Position numbers and translations under genes: made by a program | Notes under the pieces: generated by a model | The model's database searches: none | What the model was told of the DNA's origin: nothing | Seen by the model: only the letters and a program-made list of their open reading frames with translations | Assembly (NCBI RefSeq): GCF_040729435.1 | Contig: NZ_CP160398.1 | Span: 4,569,001 to 4,633,000, forward strand | From: Pseudomonas sp. HOU2 | Lineage (GTDB): Bacteria > Pseudomonadota > Gammaproteobacteria > Pseudomonadales > Pseudomonadaceae | Reading direction: 5' to 3' | Length of the DNA stretch: 64,000 bases | Shown: piece by piece, positions 1-8,373 of the stretch | How positions within the stretch are numbered: the stretch's first letter is position 1 | Layout of the letters: the number at the start of each line of letters is the position of its first letter

Positions 1-734
1 GCTCGGCGAAGATGCTCGCCAGTCTGGGCTATCAGGCGTTGGCGACCACCAGTGCCGGTTATGCGTTTTCTCAGGGTAAGGCCGACGGCGCCTTGAGCCT
101 CGATGAGACTCTGGACAACGTCCGGGCGATTGTCGCGGCCACCGATCTGCCGGTGGCGGTGGATCTGGAAAACGGTTTCGCCGATGACCCGACCGAGTGC
201 GCCAAAAGCCTGTTGCGTGTAGCCGAGGCGGGCGCGGTAGGCGGCTCGATCGAAGATGCCACGGGCCGTGCCGACGCACCGATCTACTGCTTCGAACACG
301 CCGTGGCGCGCATCGAAGCCGCTGTCGCTGCGGTGCGCACGCTGCCATTTCCCTTCACCCTGACCGCTCGCGCGGAAAACTACCTGCACGGCAATCCCGA
401 TCTCAACGACACCATTCGCCGCCTGCAAGCCTTTGCCGAGGCGGGCGCCGACGTGCTGTATGCGCCGGGTTTGCGTAGCGCCGAAGAGGTGTTGGCGGTG
501 GTGCGCGCGGTGGCGGCAAAACCGGTCAATGTGCTGATGTCCGGCGGTTTGAAACTGACGGTGCAGCAGCTTGAAGAGATGGGGGTGCGGCGCATCAGTA
601 CCGGTTCGGCCCTGGCGCTGGCGGCATTTGGCGAGTTCTTCCGCGCGGCTGAAGAGATCCAGCGGCACGGCACCTTCGGCTTTACGTCGCAGTCGATGCC
701 GTACGCCAAGGCTAATCAGTTTTTCAAAGGCTGA
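1..734 (+). CDS. Isocitrate lyase/PEP mutase family protein (5' end outside window)
   Basis: The reading frame is open from the first base, so the N-terminus lies upstream; the visible part is about 244 residues. It has the pattern of the PEP mutase/isocitrate lyase superfamily: a YQALATTSAGYAFSQG strand, the acidic metal-binding stretch DLENGF, the SIEDATGR motif, a LTARAENYL strand and a C-terminal GVRRISTGSALALAA segment. These TIM-barrel enzymes make or break C-C or C-P bonds next to a carboxylate using Mg2+. The KKCGH loop of true isocitrate lyase is not seen, so an oxaloacetate- or carboxyphosphonoenolpyruvate-type lyase or hydrolase is more likely. The substrate cannot be read from the sequence. 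The next gene starts 2 bp after the stop codon, which suggests co-transcription. Confidence 0.85.
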   Translation, partial: SAKMLASLGYQALATTSAGYAFSQGKADGALSLDETLDNVRAIVAATDLPVAVDLENGFADDPTECAKSLLRVAEAGAVGGSIEDATGRADAPIYCFEHAVARIEAAVAAVRTLPFPFTLTARAENYLHGNPDLNDTIRRLQAFAEAGADVLYAPGLRSAEEVLAVVRAVAAKPVNVLMSGGLKLTVQQLEEMGVRRISTGSALALAAFGEFFRAAEEIQRHGTFGFTSQSMPYAKANQFFKG

Positions 735-736
735 GC

Positions 737-1429
737 ATGGGTCGCTGGATCGCGCTGTCGCTACTGTTGATGATTGCTGGCGCCGTAGTCAGTGTCTGGC
801 GCGGCTGGCTCGACGTGCCGGCCGAGTGGAACCCGTGGGCGCCGCTGGACGTGAAGGCCGCGCCGAACTGGCTGACCGGTTTCAAGCTGATGCGCCTGCG
901 CGGCAATCCCGAATTATGCGCACAAGTCTTGAGCAACTCCGGTCTGCGCGTCACAGCGCAAGCCGACAGCCCCGACGCCAAGTGCCCGCTGATCGGCGCC
1001 GTGCGCGTGCAGGGCGGTGAGGTGGCGCTGAGCAGCAGCTTCCTCGCCAGTTGTCCGCTGGCGGTGGCTTACGCGATGTTTGAACGGCATACCCTGCAAC
1101 CCGCCGCACAGTCTGCTTACGGGCAGAGGGTCGCGCGGCTTGATCACCTCGGCAGCTTCGCCTGTCGCAATGTCTATAACCGCGAGAGCGGGGCGCTCAG
1201 CCGCCACGCCAGTGCCGATGCGCTGGACATCGCCGGCTTCCGGCTGGCGGACGGACGCAGCATCAGCGTGCTCAAGGACTGGCCGAAACAGAATCAGGAC
1301 GCACAGTTTCTGCGGCAGGTGCGCGATGGCGCCTGCGAGGCGTTCAGTGTGGTGTTGAGTCCGGATTACAACGCCGCTCACCGCAATCACTTTCATGTCG
1401 ATGTCGGACGCTGGAGCGTGTGTCGCTGA
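737..1429 (+). CDS. Extensin-like C-terminal domain protein
   Basis: 230 residues with one N-terminal hydrophobic segment (about residues 3-20) that could be a signal anchor. The rest has the conserved pattern of the bacterial extensin-like C-terminal family: cysteines spread through the chain, a GxGAxLSRHASADALDIAGF-type region (here SRHASADALDIAGF), a DGRSISVLKDW segment and the closing NHFHVDVG motif. The His/Asp motifs resemble those of D-Ala-D-Ala metallopeptidase-like folds, so a periplasmic cell-wall role is possible, but no activity is established for the family. The start lies 2 bp after the upstream stop codon, implying one transcript. Identification rests on the His-rich motifs and is fairly secure; the function is unknown. 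Confidence 0.8.
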   Translation: MGRWIALSLLLMIAGAVVSVWRGWLDVPAEWNPWAPLDVKAAPNWLTGFKLMRLRGNPELCAQVLSNSGLRVTAQADSPDAKCPLIGAVRVQGGEVALSSSFLASCPLAVAYAMFERHTLQPAAQSAYGQRVARLDHLGSFACRNVYNRESGALSRHASADALDIAGFRLADGRSISVLKDWPKQNQDAQFLRQVRDGACEAFSVVLSPDYNAAHRNHFHVDVGRWSVCR

Positions 1430-1433
1430 GGTG

Positions 1434-2054
1434 TCAGGCGGCGAGGCGCAGGTTCTGCAGGACGATCGGGCGCGCCCAGCCGTTGTCGAAGTCCAGCGCC
1501 TTCTGCTGCTCGACGATTTCTTCCGGCGGGAACGGCGGATAAGGTTTTTGCAGCAGGTCGAGATCGAATTCGGCAATCGGCAGGTACAACGGTTTTTTCT
1601 GCGGTGCCGGGCCGGGCTCTGGCACCGGCTGACCATTGTTGATCACGATCGGCCGGACCCAGCTGCTGTCGAAATCCTGCTGCTCTTGCTGAGCCTTGAG
1701 TTCTTCTGGCGGGAACGGCGGGAACGGCTTGTCCAGCAGATCGGTTTCGAACTCGGCGATCGGCAGGAACAGCGGCTCCGGCGGACGCACTTCGGTCTCG
1801 ACCACGTCGCACTGACGCTGCTCGACGATGTGCGCGTGCAGCTCGCTGCCCAGGGTCGGTTCTTCCGGGCTGTTCAGGTCAACCGGTGGAAAGGTGCCAC
1901 AGGCCGGCACCACATCACTCGTCTGTTCGGCCATCGCCTGGGCAAAGAAATCTTGCCACAGGTGACTGACGCCGCCCAATGCTTGAGTGTTATGACGGCT
2001 GAAGTCGCCCTTGGGCGAAATGTAGCCAATCGATGTGGGAAGAATGCCTGACAT
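1434..2054 (-). CDS. Hypothetical protein with a duplicated [16 protein letters not shown] module
   Basis: 206 residues, family not recognised. The open frame continues upstream antisense to rsmJ, but the ATG at 2054 gives a sensible N-terminus ([21 protein letters not shown]). No signal peptide or membrane segment is seen. The C-terminal half contains two copies of one module: [20 protein letters not shown]...[14 protein letters not shown] and [20 protein letters not shown]...[14 protein letters not shown], separated by a proline-rich linker ([10 protein letters not shown]). The proline-rich [16 protein letters not shown] cores suggest a binding rather than a catalytic role. It is divergent from rsmJ with 93 bp between starts and converges with the extensin-like gene 4 bp away. 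No strong Shine-Dalgarno precedes the chosen ATG, so the start is the least certain part. Confidence 0.65.
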   Translation of the reverse strand: MSGILPTSIGYISPKGDFSRHNTQALGGVSHLWQDFFAQAMAEQTSDVVPACGTFPPVDLNSPEEPTLGSELHAHIVEQRQCDVVETEVRPPEPLFLPIAEFETDLLDKPFPPFPPEELKAQQEQQDFDSSWVRPIVINNGQPVPEPGPAPQKKPLYLPIAEFDLDLLQKPYPPFPPEEIVEQQKALDFDNGWARPIVLQNLRLAA

Positions 2055-2147
2055 TTTTTTCGGTTGACGCTCAGCTCTGGCAAAATGCGCGTTGATTGGT
2101 TTATCGGCCACTTTTTGCCGATCCTTAACTTTTTTGAGCGTGTTTTC

Positions 2148-2930
2148 ATGATTGAGCAACCCGCGGCCTGCCGCATCCATGTCCAGGCCCTCGGCCCGAC
2201 GTTTGAAGCGCAGGCCGAGCAGTGGGCCAAGCGCCTGGACCTGCCGCTGCAGGTGGACGACGGCGAGTTTGCCTTGCAGGTCGGCGAGCAGGGTCTGCAG
2301 CTGCAGCAGCTCGGTCCGGATGCACCGGGGCCGGTGCGGGTGGACTTTGTCGAGGGTGGCGCGGCGCACCGGCGTCTGTACGGCGGCGGCAGCGGGCAGA
2401 TGATTGCCAAGGCGGTCGGCATCGCTCAAGGCGTGCGCCCGCGAGTGCTGGACGCCACGGCGGGGCTGGGCAAGGACGCGTTCGTGCTGGCCAGTCTGGG
2501 CTGCGAGATGAGCCTGATCGAGCGCCAGCCGCTGATCGGGGCGCTGCTGGAGGATGGTCTGGCGCGGGCGGCGGAAGATTTCGACGTGGCGCCGATTGTC
2601 GCGCGGATGAAGTTGCTCAAGGGCAACTCGATCGAAGTCATGCGCAACTGGGAGGGCGAGCCGCCGCAGGTGATCTACCTCGACCCGATGTTCCCGCATC
2701 GCGAGAAAACCGCGCTGGTGAAGAAGGAAATGCGCCTGTTCCGGCCGCTGGTCGGGGATGATCCGGATGCACCGGCATTGCTGGAGGCGGCGCTGGCATT
2801 GGCGACGCACCGGGTGGTGGTCAAGCGCCCGCGCAAGGCGCCGTGCATCGAGGGGCCGAAGCCGAGTCATGCGCTGGATGGTAAATCCAGTCGATATGAC
2901 ATCTACCCGAAGAAAGCGCTCAAGGGCTGA
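2148..2930 (+). CDS. rsmJ: 16S rRNA (guanine-1516-N2)-methyltransferase RsmJ
   Basis: 260 residues, close to the usual RsmJ length (about 250). RsmJ methylates N2 of G1516 in 16S rRNA using S-adenosylmethionine. The SAM-binding motif I is [19 protein letters not shown] (about residues 100-118) and the catalytic DPMFP motif lies at about 179-183, followed by the conserved [13 protein letters not shown] segment and a C-terminal [10 protein letters not shown]. An ATG 84 bp upstream is in frame, but it adds a hydrophobic segment that RsmJ proteins lack; the ATG chosen starts [10 protein letters not shown] and has a GAGCG just upstream. The gene is followed by a REP pair. Confidence 0.9.
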   Translation: MIEQPAACRIHVQALGPTFEAQAEQWAKRLDLPLQVDDGEFALQVGEQGLQLQQLGPDAPGPVRVDFVEGGAAHRRLYGGGSGQMIAKAVGIAQGVRPRVLDATAGLGKDAFVLASLGCEMSLIERQPLIGALLEDGLARAAEDFDVAPIVARMKLLKGNSIEVMRNWEGEPPQVIYLDPMFPHREKTALVKKEMRLFRPLVGDDPDAPALLEAALALATHRVVVKRPRKAPCIEGPKPSHALDGKSSRYDIYPKKALKG

Positions 2931-2945
2931 GACCGCGTCGCCTCA

Positions 2946-3035
2946 ATCGCTGGCAAGCCAGCTCCCACAAGTTTTTGTGTCGTTCGCACAATTTGTGTTC
3001 AGCACGATCCCTGTGGGAGCTGGCTTGCCAGCGAT
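2946..3035. repeat. REP pair (REPIN-like), GAGCTGGCTTGCCAGC type
   Basis: Two inverted copies of a palindromic REP sequence, one ending GCTCCCACA at about 2969 and the other beginning TGTGGGAGC at 3012, separated by about 42 bp. The core GCTGGCTTGCCAGC is itself a palindrome. The pair sits between the convergent ends of rsmJ and the TetR gene, a normal REP position. Confidence 0.9.
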
Positions 3036-3059
3036 GACGTCAGAACAGGCGCTAAAAAA

Positions 3060-3695
3060 TCAGGGCCGATACGCCCGCATGAACAACCCCACCACCTCCT
3101 GCACATGACTCTCGGAAGCCTCTTCGCTCAGCGGCTCACCGCAGCAATATAGCAAACGAAAATTCCCCGCGCCCTTGAGCAGGCAGAAGAAATGCTCGGC
3201 CGCATTACGCGGCAGGTCGATGCTCAGCGCGCCGGTCTCGTCGATGCGTTTCAGCAGCCGCTCCATCCCTTGCACCATGCGCTCGGGACCGGCCTCGAAG
3301 AAAATCTGTGACAGCTTCGGATCCTGGGTGCCCAGCGCCATCATCAGGCGGTGCAGATTCACCGACTCGTCACTGTTGATCAGTTGATGAAAGCCTCGGG
3401 CAATGTTCAGCAACACATTTTCCACGGGGATCCCGGCGGGCAGTTCGAAGAACAGCGGCGGTAACTGCTCCTCGCATTTGGCCATCACCGCGGAGGAGAA
3501 CAGCGTCTCCTTGTCGTTGAAGTGGCTGTAAACCGTCAGTTTCGACACGCCAGCCTCGGCGGCGACCGCGTCCATGCTGGTGTTGGCGTAGCCGTGACTC
3601 AGAAACAGGGTTTTCGCCGCATCGAGGATCGCCCGGCGCTTGGCCGGATCCTTCGGACGGCCCGGGCCGTTTGGAGCTGAAAGATTGTTCGACAT
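3060..3695 (-). CDS. TetR/AcrR-family transcriptional repressor (AefR-like C-terminus)
   Basis: 211 residues. The N-terminus carries the TetR helix-turn-helix (about residues 20-66): AKRRAILDAAKTLFLSHGYANTSMDAVAAEAGVSKLTVYSHFNDKETLF, seen here in pieces. The remainder looks like the TetR_C_7/AefR-type ligand domain (LHRLMMALG, FFEAGPERMVQGMERLL). It is transcribed away from the RND efflux genes, with 94 bp between starts, so it most likely represses the pump and itself. An inverted repeat in the shared intergenic region is a good operator candidate. The ligand cannot be predicted. Confidence 0.88.
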   Translation of the reverse strand: MSNNLSAPNGPGRPKDPAKRRAILDAAKTLFLSHGYANTSMDAVAAEAGVSKLTVYSHFNDKETLFSSAVMAKCEEQLPPLFFELPAGIPVENVLLNIARGFHQLINSDESVNLHRLMMALGTQDPKLSQIFFEAGPERMVQGMERLLKRIDETGALSIDLPRNAAEHFFCLLKGAGNFRLLYCCGEPLSEEASESHVQEVVGLFMRAYRP

Positions 3696-3707
3696 TCTTC
3701 GCTTTTA

Positions 3708-3752
3708 ATACTGGACTGGTGAGTTTGCTATTAATACCATACCGGCCAGTAT
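3708..3752. promoter_or_regulatory. Candidate TetR operator in the divergent TetR/RND promoter region
   Basis: An inverted repeat with arms ATACTGG (3708-3714) and CCAGTAT (3746-3752), centred near 3730. A second imperfect symmetry lies inside it (GGTGAGTTTG...ATACC). A plausible promoter for the pump overlaps it: TTGCTA at 3725-3730 and TATAAA at 3750-3755 with a 19-bp spacer. Binding here would block both genes. The site is inferred from symmetry and position only. Confidence 0.5.
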
Positions 3753-3789
3753 AAATATTCCAAGCACCATTAGCGAAAGGTCCGTCACC

Positions 3790-4890
3790 ATGTTCCGCCA
3801 TGCGTTGTCGTTTGCCGTGCCAGTCAGCCTGGCTGTTTTATTGTCCGCATGCGGTCAGGAAGAGGCGACGCAAGTCAGCGTTCGACCGGCCATGGTGGTG
3901 CAGCCAGAGCCTTCGGCGCAGGCGATGGAAAGTTATCCGGGCGAAGTTCGCGCCCGCTACGAACCCGATCTGGCGTTCCGCATTGGCGGCAAAGTCAGCC
4001 GACGACTGGTCGAGGAAGGCCAGCGCGTGAAGGCTGATCAACCATTGGCCGAACTCGATCCGCAGGATGTGCGCCTGCAACTGGAAGCCACCCGCGCACA
4101 GGTCGCCGCCGCCGAAGCCAATCTGAATCTGGTGCGCGCCGAGCGTGACCGCTACAAGACGCTGATGGATCGGCAGATGGTCAGCCGTTCCGCCTACGAC
4201 AACGCGGAAAACCTCTACCGCTCCGGCGAAGCCCGCCTCAAGCAGATCAAGGCCGAATTCAACGTCTCGACCAACCAGGCCAGTTACGCCGTGTTGCGTG
4301 CGCCGCAGGACGGTGTGGTGGCCAAGCGTTTGGTGGAAGTCGGGCAAGTGGTTGCCGCTGGGCAAACCGTGTTCACGCTTGCCACCGATGGCGAGCGCGA
4401 AGTGTCGATCAGCCTGCCGGAGCAGAGCTTCGGGCGATTCAAGGTCGGCCAGCCAGTCACCGTTGAACTGTGGACCCAGCAGAATCAGCGCTTCGCCGGG
4501 CAGATTCGTGAACTGTCGCCGGCAGCCGATCCGAAATCCCGCACCTTCGCCGCGCGCATCTCGTTCACCAGCGGCAAAGTCCCGGCTGAGCTAGGCCAGA
4601 GCGCCCGGGTGTTCGTGCAATCGACGGATGCCGTGCCGCTGTCGGTACCGCTCTCGGCGCTGACCGCAGAAAACGGCGCGACCTACGTCTGGGTCGTCAA
4701 CGCCAACAACACCCTGAAAAAGACTCCAGTGCGTATCGGCCCGTTTGGCGAGAAAAGCGTGCCGGTGCTCGAAGGCCTGAATGCCAGCGACTGGGTAGTC
4801 GCCGCCGGGGTTCACGTATTGCTCGAAGGTCAGCAGGTGCGGCCTGTGGATCGCTCCAACCGTGTGGTCAATCTGGCGGACAAGGAGTAA
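3790..4890 (+). CDS. RND efflux periplasmic adaptor (membrane fusion protein), lipoprotein
   Basis: 366 residues. The N-terminus is a lipoprotein signal with lipobox LLSAC, giving Cys21 as the lipidated residue. Then come the HlyD-type lipoyl half-motif (YEPDLAFRIGGKVSRRLVEEGQRVKADQPLAELDP), an alpha-helical hairpin rich in Ala/Arg (QLEATRAQVAAAEANLNLVRAERDRY), the second lipoyl half (VLRAPQDGVVAKRLVEVGQVV) and beta-barrel/MP domains. It links the inner-membrane pump encoded 6 bp downstream to an outer-membrane channel. No channel gene is present here, so the system probably borrows a TolC-like protein encoded elsewhere. Expression is probably controlled by the divergent TetR gene. Confidence 0.92.
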   Translation: MFRHALSFAVPVSLAVLLSACGQEEATQVSVRPAMVVQPEPSAQAMESYPGEVRARYEPDLAFRIGGKVSRRLVEEGQRVKADQPLAELDPQDVRLQLEATRAQVAAAEANLNLVRAERDRYKTLMDRQMVSRSAYDNAENLYRSGEARLKQIKAEFNVSTNQASYAVLRAPQDGVVAKRLVEVGQVVAAGQTVFTLATDGEREVSISLPEQSFGRFKVGQPVTVELWTQQNQRFAGQIRELSPAADPKSRTFAARISFTSGKVPAELGQSARVFVQSTDAVPLSVPLSALTAENGATYVWVVNANNTLKKTPVRIGPFGEKSVPVLEGLNASDWVVAAGVHVLLEGQQVRPVDRSNRVVNLADKE

Positions 4891-4896
4891 GTCCCG

Positions 4897-7800
4897 ATGC
4901 GCTTCAACCTTTCTGAATGGGCGCTGCGTAATCGCCAGATCGTACTGTTCCTGATGCTTTTGCTGGCCATCGTCGGCGCCTTGTCCTACACCAAGCTCGG
5001 CCAGAGCGAAGACCCGCCGTTCACCTTCAAGGCCATGGTCATTCAGACCCGCTGGCCGGGGGCGACTGCGCAGGAAGTCTCGCGCCAGGTCACCGAACGC
5101 ATCGAAAAGAAACTGATGGAAACCGGCGAGTACGAACGCATCGTGTCGTTCTCCCGCCCGGGCGAGTCGCAGGTCACCTTCATTGCCCGCGATTCGATGC
5201 ATTCCAAGGAAATCCCTGACCTCTGGTATCAGGTGCGCAAGAAGGTCAGCGACATTCGCCAGACCTTGCCGCCGGATATTCAGGGACCGTTCTTCAACGA
5301 TGAATTCGGCACCACGTTCGGCAACATCTATGCGCTGACCGGCGACGGCTTCGACTACGCGGTGCTCAAGGACTACGCCGACCGCATCCAGATCCAGCTG
5401 CAACGGGTCAGGGATGTCGGCAAGGTCGATCTGCTCGGTTTGCAGGACGAGAAAATCTGGGTCGAACTGTCCAACGTCAAACTCGCCACTCTCGGTTTGC
5501 CGCTGGCGGCCGTGCAGCAAGCGCTGCAAGAGCAGAACGCGGTGTCCACCGCCGGCTTCTTCGAGACCGGCAGCGAGCGGGTGCAACTGCGGGTTTCGGG
5601 GAATTTTCAGACGGTCGAGGAGATCAAGAACTTCCCGATCCGGGTCGGTGACCGGACGTTCCGCATCTCCGATGTCGCCGATGTGCATCGCGGTTTCAAC
5701 GACCCTCCGGCGCCGCGCATGCGCTTCATGGGCGAAGACGCCATTGGCCTCGCCGTAGCGATGAAGGACGGTGGCGACATTCTGGTGCTGGGCAAGGCGC
5801 TGGAAGGCGAGTTCTCGCGGCTGCAGAAAAACCTCCCGGCCGGCATGCAACTGCGCAAGGTGTCCGACCAACCGGCGGCGGTGAAAACCGGAGTCGGCGA
5901 GTTCGTCCAGGTGTTGGTCGAGGCGCTGGCGATCGTGTTGCTGGTGAGCTTCTTCTCCCTCGGCGTGCGCACCGGCATGGTCGTCGCGCTGACCATTCCG
6001 CTGGTGCTGGCGATGACCTTCGCCTGCATGTATTACCTCGGCATCGGTCTGCACAAGATCTCGCTCGGCGCGCTGGTACTGGCGCTGGGCTTGCTGGTGG
6101 ACGACGCGATCATCGCCGTGGAAATGATGGCGATCAAAATGGAGCAGGGTTTCGACCGGATCAAGGCCGCGAGTTATGCCTGGACCAGCACCGCGTTCCC
6201 GATGCTCACCGGCACGCTGATCACCGCCGCGGGTTTTCTGCCGATCGCCACCGCACAGTCCGGCACCGGTGAATACACCCGTTCGATCTTTCAGGTAGTG
6301 ACCATCGCGTTGCTCGCCTCATGGGTGGCGGCGGTGATGTTCGTGCCGTATCTGGGGGAAAAACTCCTGCCGGATCTGGCGAAAATTCATGCAGCCAAAC
6401 ACGGTACGGCTGACGGCCAGGCGGACCCTTATGGCACGCCGTTCTATCAACGGGTGCGACGTCTGGTGGAGTGGTGCGTGGCGCACCGCAAAACCGTGAT
6501 TGTGCTGACAGTGGGGCTGTTCATCGCGTCGGTGATGCTTTTCCGGTTCGTCCCGCAGCAGTTTTTCCCGGCCTCCAATCGACTGGAGTTGATGGTCGAT
6601 CTGAAACTCGCTGAAGGGGCATCGCTGGCCAACACCACGGCCGAGGTCAAACGCCTGGAAGCGCTGCTCAAGGATCACGCCGGCATCGATAACTATGTAG
6701 CGTATGTCGGCACCGGTTCGCCGCGCTTCTACCTGCCGCTGGATCAACAACTGCCGGCGGCGAGCTTCGCCCAGTTTGTGGTATTGGCGAAAAACATCGA
6801 GGAGCGCGAGACCCTGCGCACCTGGTTGATCGAGACCCTTAACGAGCAATTCCCGACTCTGCGTTCGCGGGTCACGCGTCTGGAAAACGGTCCGCCGGTA
6901 GGCTATCCGGTGCAGTTTCGCGTTACCGGTGAACACATCGAGGAAGTCCGCGCGCTGGCGCGCAAAGTGGCGGCCAAGGTGCACGAGAACCCGCACGTGG
7001 TCAATGTGCATCTGGATTGGGAAGAGCCGAGCAAGGTGGTGTACCTGAACATCGATCAAGACCGTGCCCGGGCGCTTGGTGTGAGCACGGCCAATCTGGC
7101 GAAATTCCTCCAGAGTTCGCTGACCGGCTCGAGTGTCAGCCAGTACCGCGAGGACAACGAGTTGATCGAGATTCTGCTGCGCGGCACGGTGCATGAGCGC
7201 ACCGAGTTGTCGTTGCTGCCGAGTCTGGCGGTGCCGACCGATAACGGTCGCAGTGTGGCGCTGTCGCAGATTGCCACGCTGGAGTACGGGTTTGAGGAAG
7301 GGATCATCTGGCACCGTAATCGTCTGCCGACCGTGACAGTGCGTGCCGATATTTACGGCAAGGAGCAGCCGGCGACGCTGGTGAAGCAGATCGAGCCGAC
7401 GCTGGATCCGGTGCGTGCCGAATTGCCTGACGGGTATCTGCTGGAGGTTGGCGGCACGGTAGAGGATTCGGAGCGTGGGCAGAAGTCGGTGAATGCCGGG
7501 GTGCCGATGTTCATCGTGGTGGTGCTGACGCTGCTGATGGTGCAACTGCGCAGTTTCTCGCGCACGGCGATGGTGTTTCTGACGGCGCCGCTGGGGTTGA
7601 TCGGGGTGGTGTTGTTTCTGATGGTGTTTCGTCAGCCGTTCGGGTTTGTGGCGATGCTGGGGACGATCGCGCTGTCGGGGATGATCATGCGTAACTCGGT
7701 GATTCTGGTGGATCAGATCGAGCAGGATATTGCTTCTGGTCTCAAGCCTTGGCAGGCGATTATCGAGGCGACGGTGCGGCGGTTTCGGCCGATCGTTTTG

Positions 7801-7965
7801 ACGGCTTTGGCGGCGGTGTTGGCGATGATTCCTTTGTCGCGCAGTGTGTTTTTCGGGCCGATGGCGGTGGCGATCATGGGGGGGTTGATTGTGGCTACGG
7901 CGTTGACGCTTTTGTTTTTGCCTGCTTTGTATGCGGCCTGGTTCCGGGTGCGTCGGGAGGGGTGA
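4897..7965 (+). CDS. RND efflux transporter permease subunit
   Basis: 1022 residues, the usual size for an AcrB-type HAE1/HME pump. The protein starts with a short cytoplasmic helix and TM1 (MRFNLSEWALRNRQIVLFLMLLLAIVG, seen as two pieces), followed by the first large periplasmic loop (WPGATAQEVSRQVTERIEKKL). The TM4 region has the GLLVDDAIIAVE motif with the proton-relay Asp pair. The second half repeats the layout and ends with a cluster of TM segments (about residues 860-1015). The proton-driven pump exports drugs or other amphiphiles; the substrate cannot be told. It is co-transcribed with the adaptor gene. In the last several hundred bases, third positions shift towards TTG/GTG codons compared with the earlier part. 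Confidence 0.93.
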   Translation: MRFNLSEWALRNRQIVLFLMLLLAIVGALSYTKLGQSEDPPFTFKAMVIQTRWPGATAQEVSRQVTERIEKKLMETGEYERIVSFSRPGESQVTFIARDSMHSKEIPDLWYQVRKKVSDIRQTLPPDIQGPFFNDEFGTTFGNIYALTGDGFDYAVLKDYADRIQIQLQRVRDVGKVDLLGLQDEKIWVELSNVKLATLGLPLAAVQQALQEQNAVSTAGFFETGSERVQLRVSGNFQTVEEIKNFPIRVGDRTFRISDVADVHRGFNDPPAPRMRFMGEDAIGLAVAMKDGGDILVLGKALEGEFSRLQKNLPAGMQLRKVSDQPAAVKTGVGEFVQVLVEALAIVLLVSFFSLGVRTGMVVALTIPLVLAMTFACMYYLGIGLHKISLGALVLALGLLVDDAIIAVEMMAIKMEQGFDRIKAASYAWTSTAFPMLTGTLITAAGFLPIATAQSGTGEYTRSIFQVVTIALLASWVAAVMFVPYLGEKLLPDLAKIHAAKHGTADGQADPYGTPFYQRVRRLVEWCVAHRKTVIVLTVGLFIASVMLFRFVPQQFFPASNRLELMVDLKLAEGASLANTTAEVKRLEALLKDHAGIDNYVAYVGTGSPRFYLPLDQQLPAASFAQFVVLAKNIEERETLRTWLIETLNEQFPTLRSRVTRLENGPPVGYPVQFRVTGEHIEEVRALARKVAAKVHENPHVVNVHLDWEEPSKVVYLNIDQDRARALGVSTANLAKFLQSSLTGSSVSQYREDNELIEILLRGTVHERTELSLLPSLAVPTDNGRSVALSQIATLEYGFEEGIIWHRNRLPTVTVRADIYGKEQPATLVKQIEPTLDPVRAELPDGYLLEVGGTVEDSERGQKSVNAGVPMFIVVVLTLLMVQLRSFSRTAMVFLTAPLGLIGVVLFLMVFRQPFGFVAMLGTIALSGMIMRNSVILVDQIEQDIASGLKPWQAIIEATVRRFRPIVLTALAAVLAMIPLSRSVFFGPMAVAIMGGLIVATALTLLFLPALYAAWFRVRREG

Positions 7966-8373
7966 GGCTTTTTTGGACTTGGCGGCCTTTGGGCCGACCA
8001 GGTTCCTGGGGTTTTGGGTGTATATCCGTTGCTTCGGGTGGTGCCACTGGCGGTTTCGCCCTTACGGCGACTCCCTTTGGCAAACGCCCCAAAGGAAGCA
8101 AAGGTCTTGGCCCCGGCGTACGGCCCTCGCTTAGGCTCGGGTTCCTTCGTTGCGGGGCTCATCCGGGGGCATCGCCTCCGGTTTGCTTCGCTGCACCTCC
8201 TCTCGATGTGTTTGGCTGCGCCAAACGGTCGCTGCGCTCCCACCCCCGGATAAACCCCTCCACTCAGCCTGCCGAAGGGGCCGGCACGGCAAGATCAAGA
8301 GCTTTCGGCGAGCTGACACTCGGCCATTTGAGTGGTGAAAAGCATGCGGTTTGTCTGGACTGCTTTGCTTTTC
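7966..8373. repeat. Non-coding stretch resembling a long interspersed repeat of fluorescent pseudomonads
   Basis: No credible gene lies here. From about 7977 to 8330 the DNA contains many short palindromic or hairpin-forming words (for example GGCGGTTTCGCC near 8050, CTTTGGCAAACGCCCCAAAGG near 8075 and TTTGGCTGCGCCAAA near 8210). All six frames give low-complexity, compositionally odd translations. From memory, very similar text recurs in many P. fluorescens-group genomes as a repeated intergenic element; this could not be checked here. It lies directly after the RND permease stop codon. Confidence 0.5.

Noticed and set aside
4591..6054. 487-residue minus-strand frame inside the efflux genes
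   Set aside because: Shadow frame; His/Arg-rich translation typical of antisense high-GC coding DNA.
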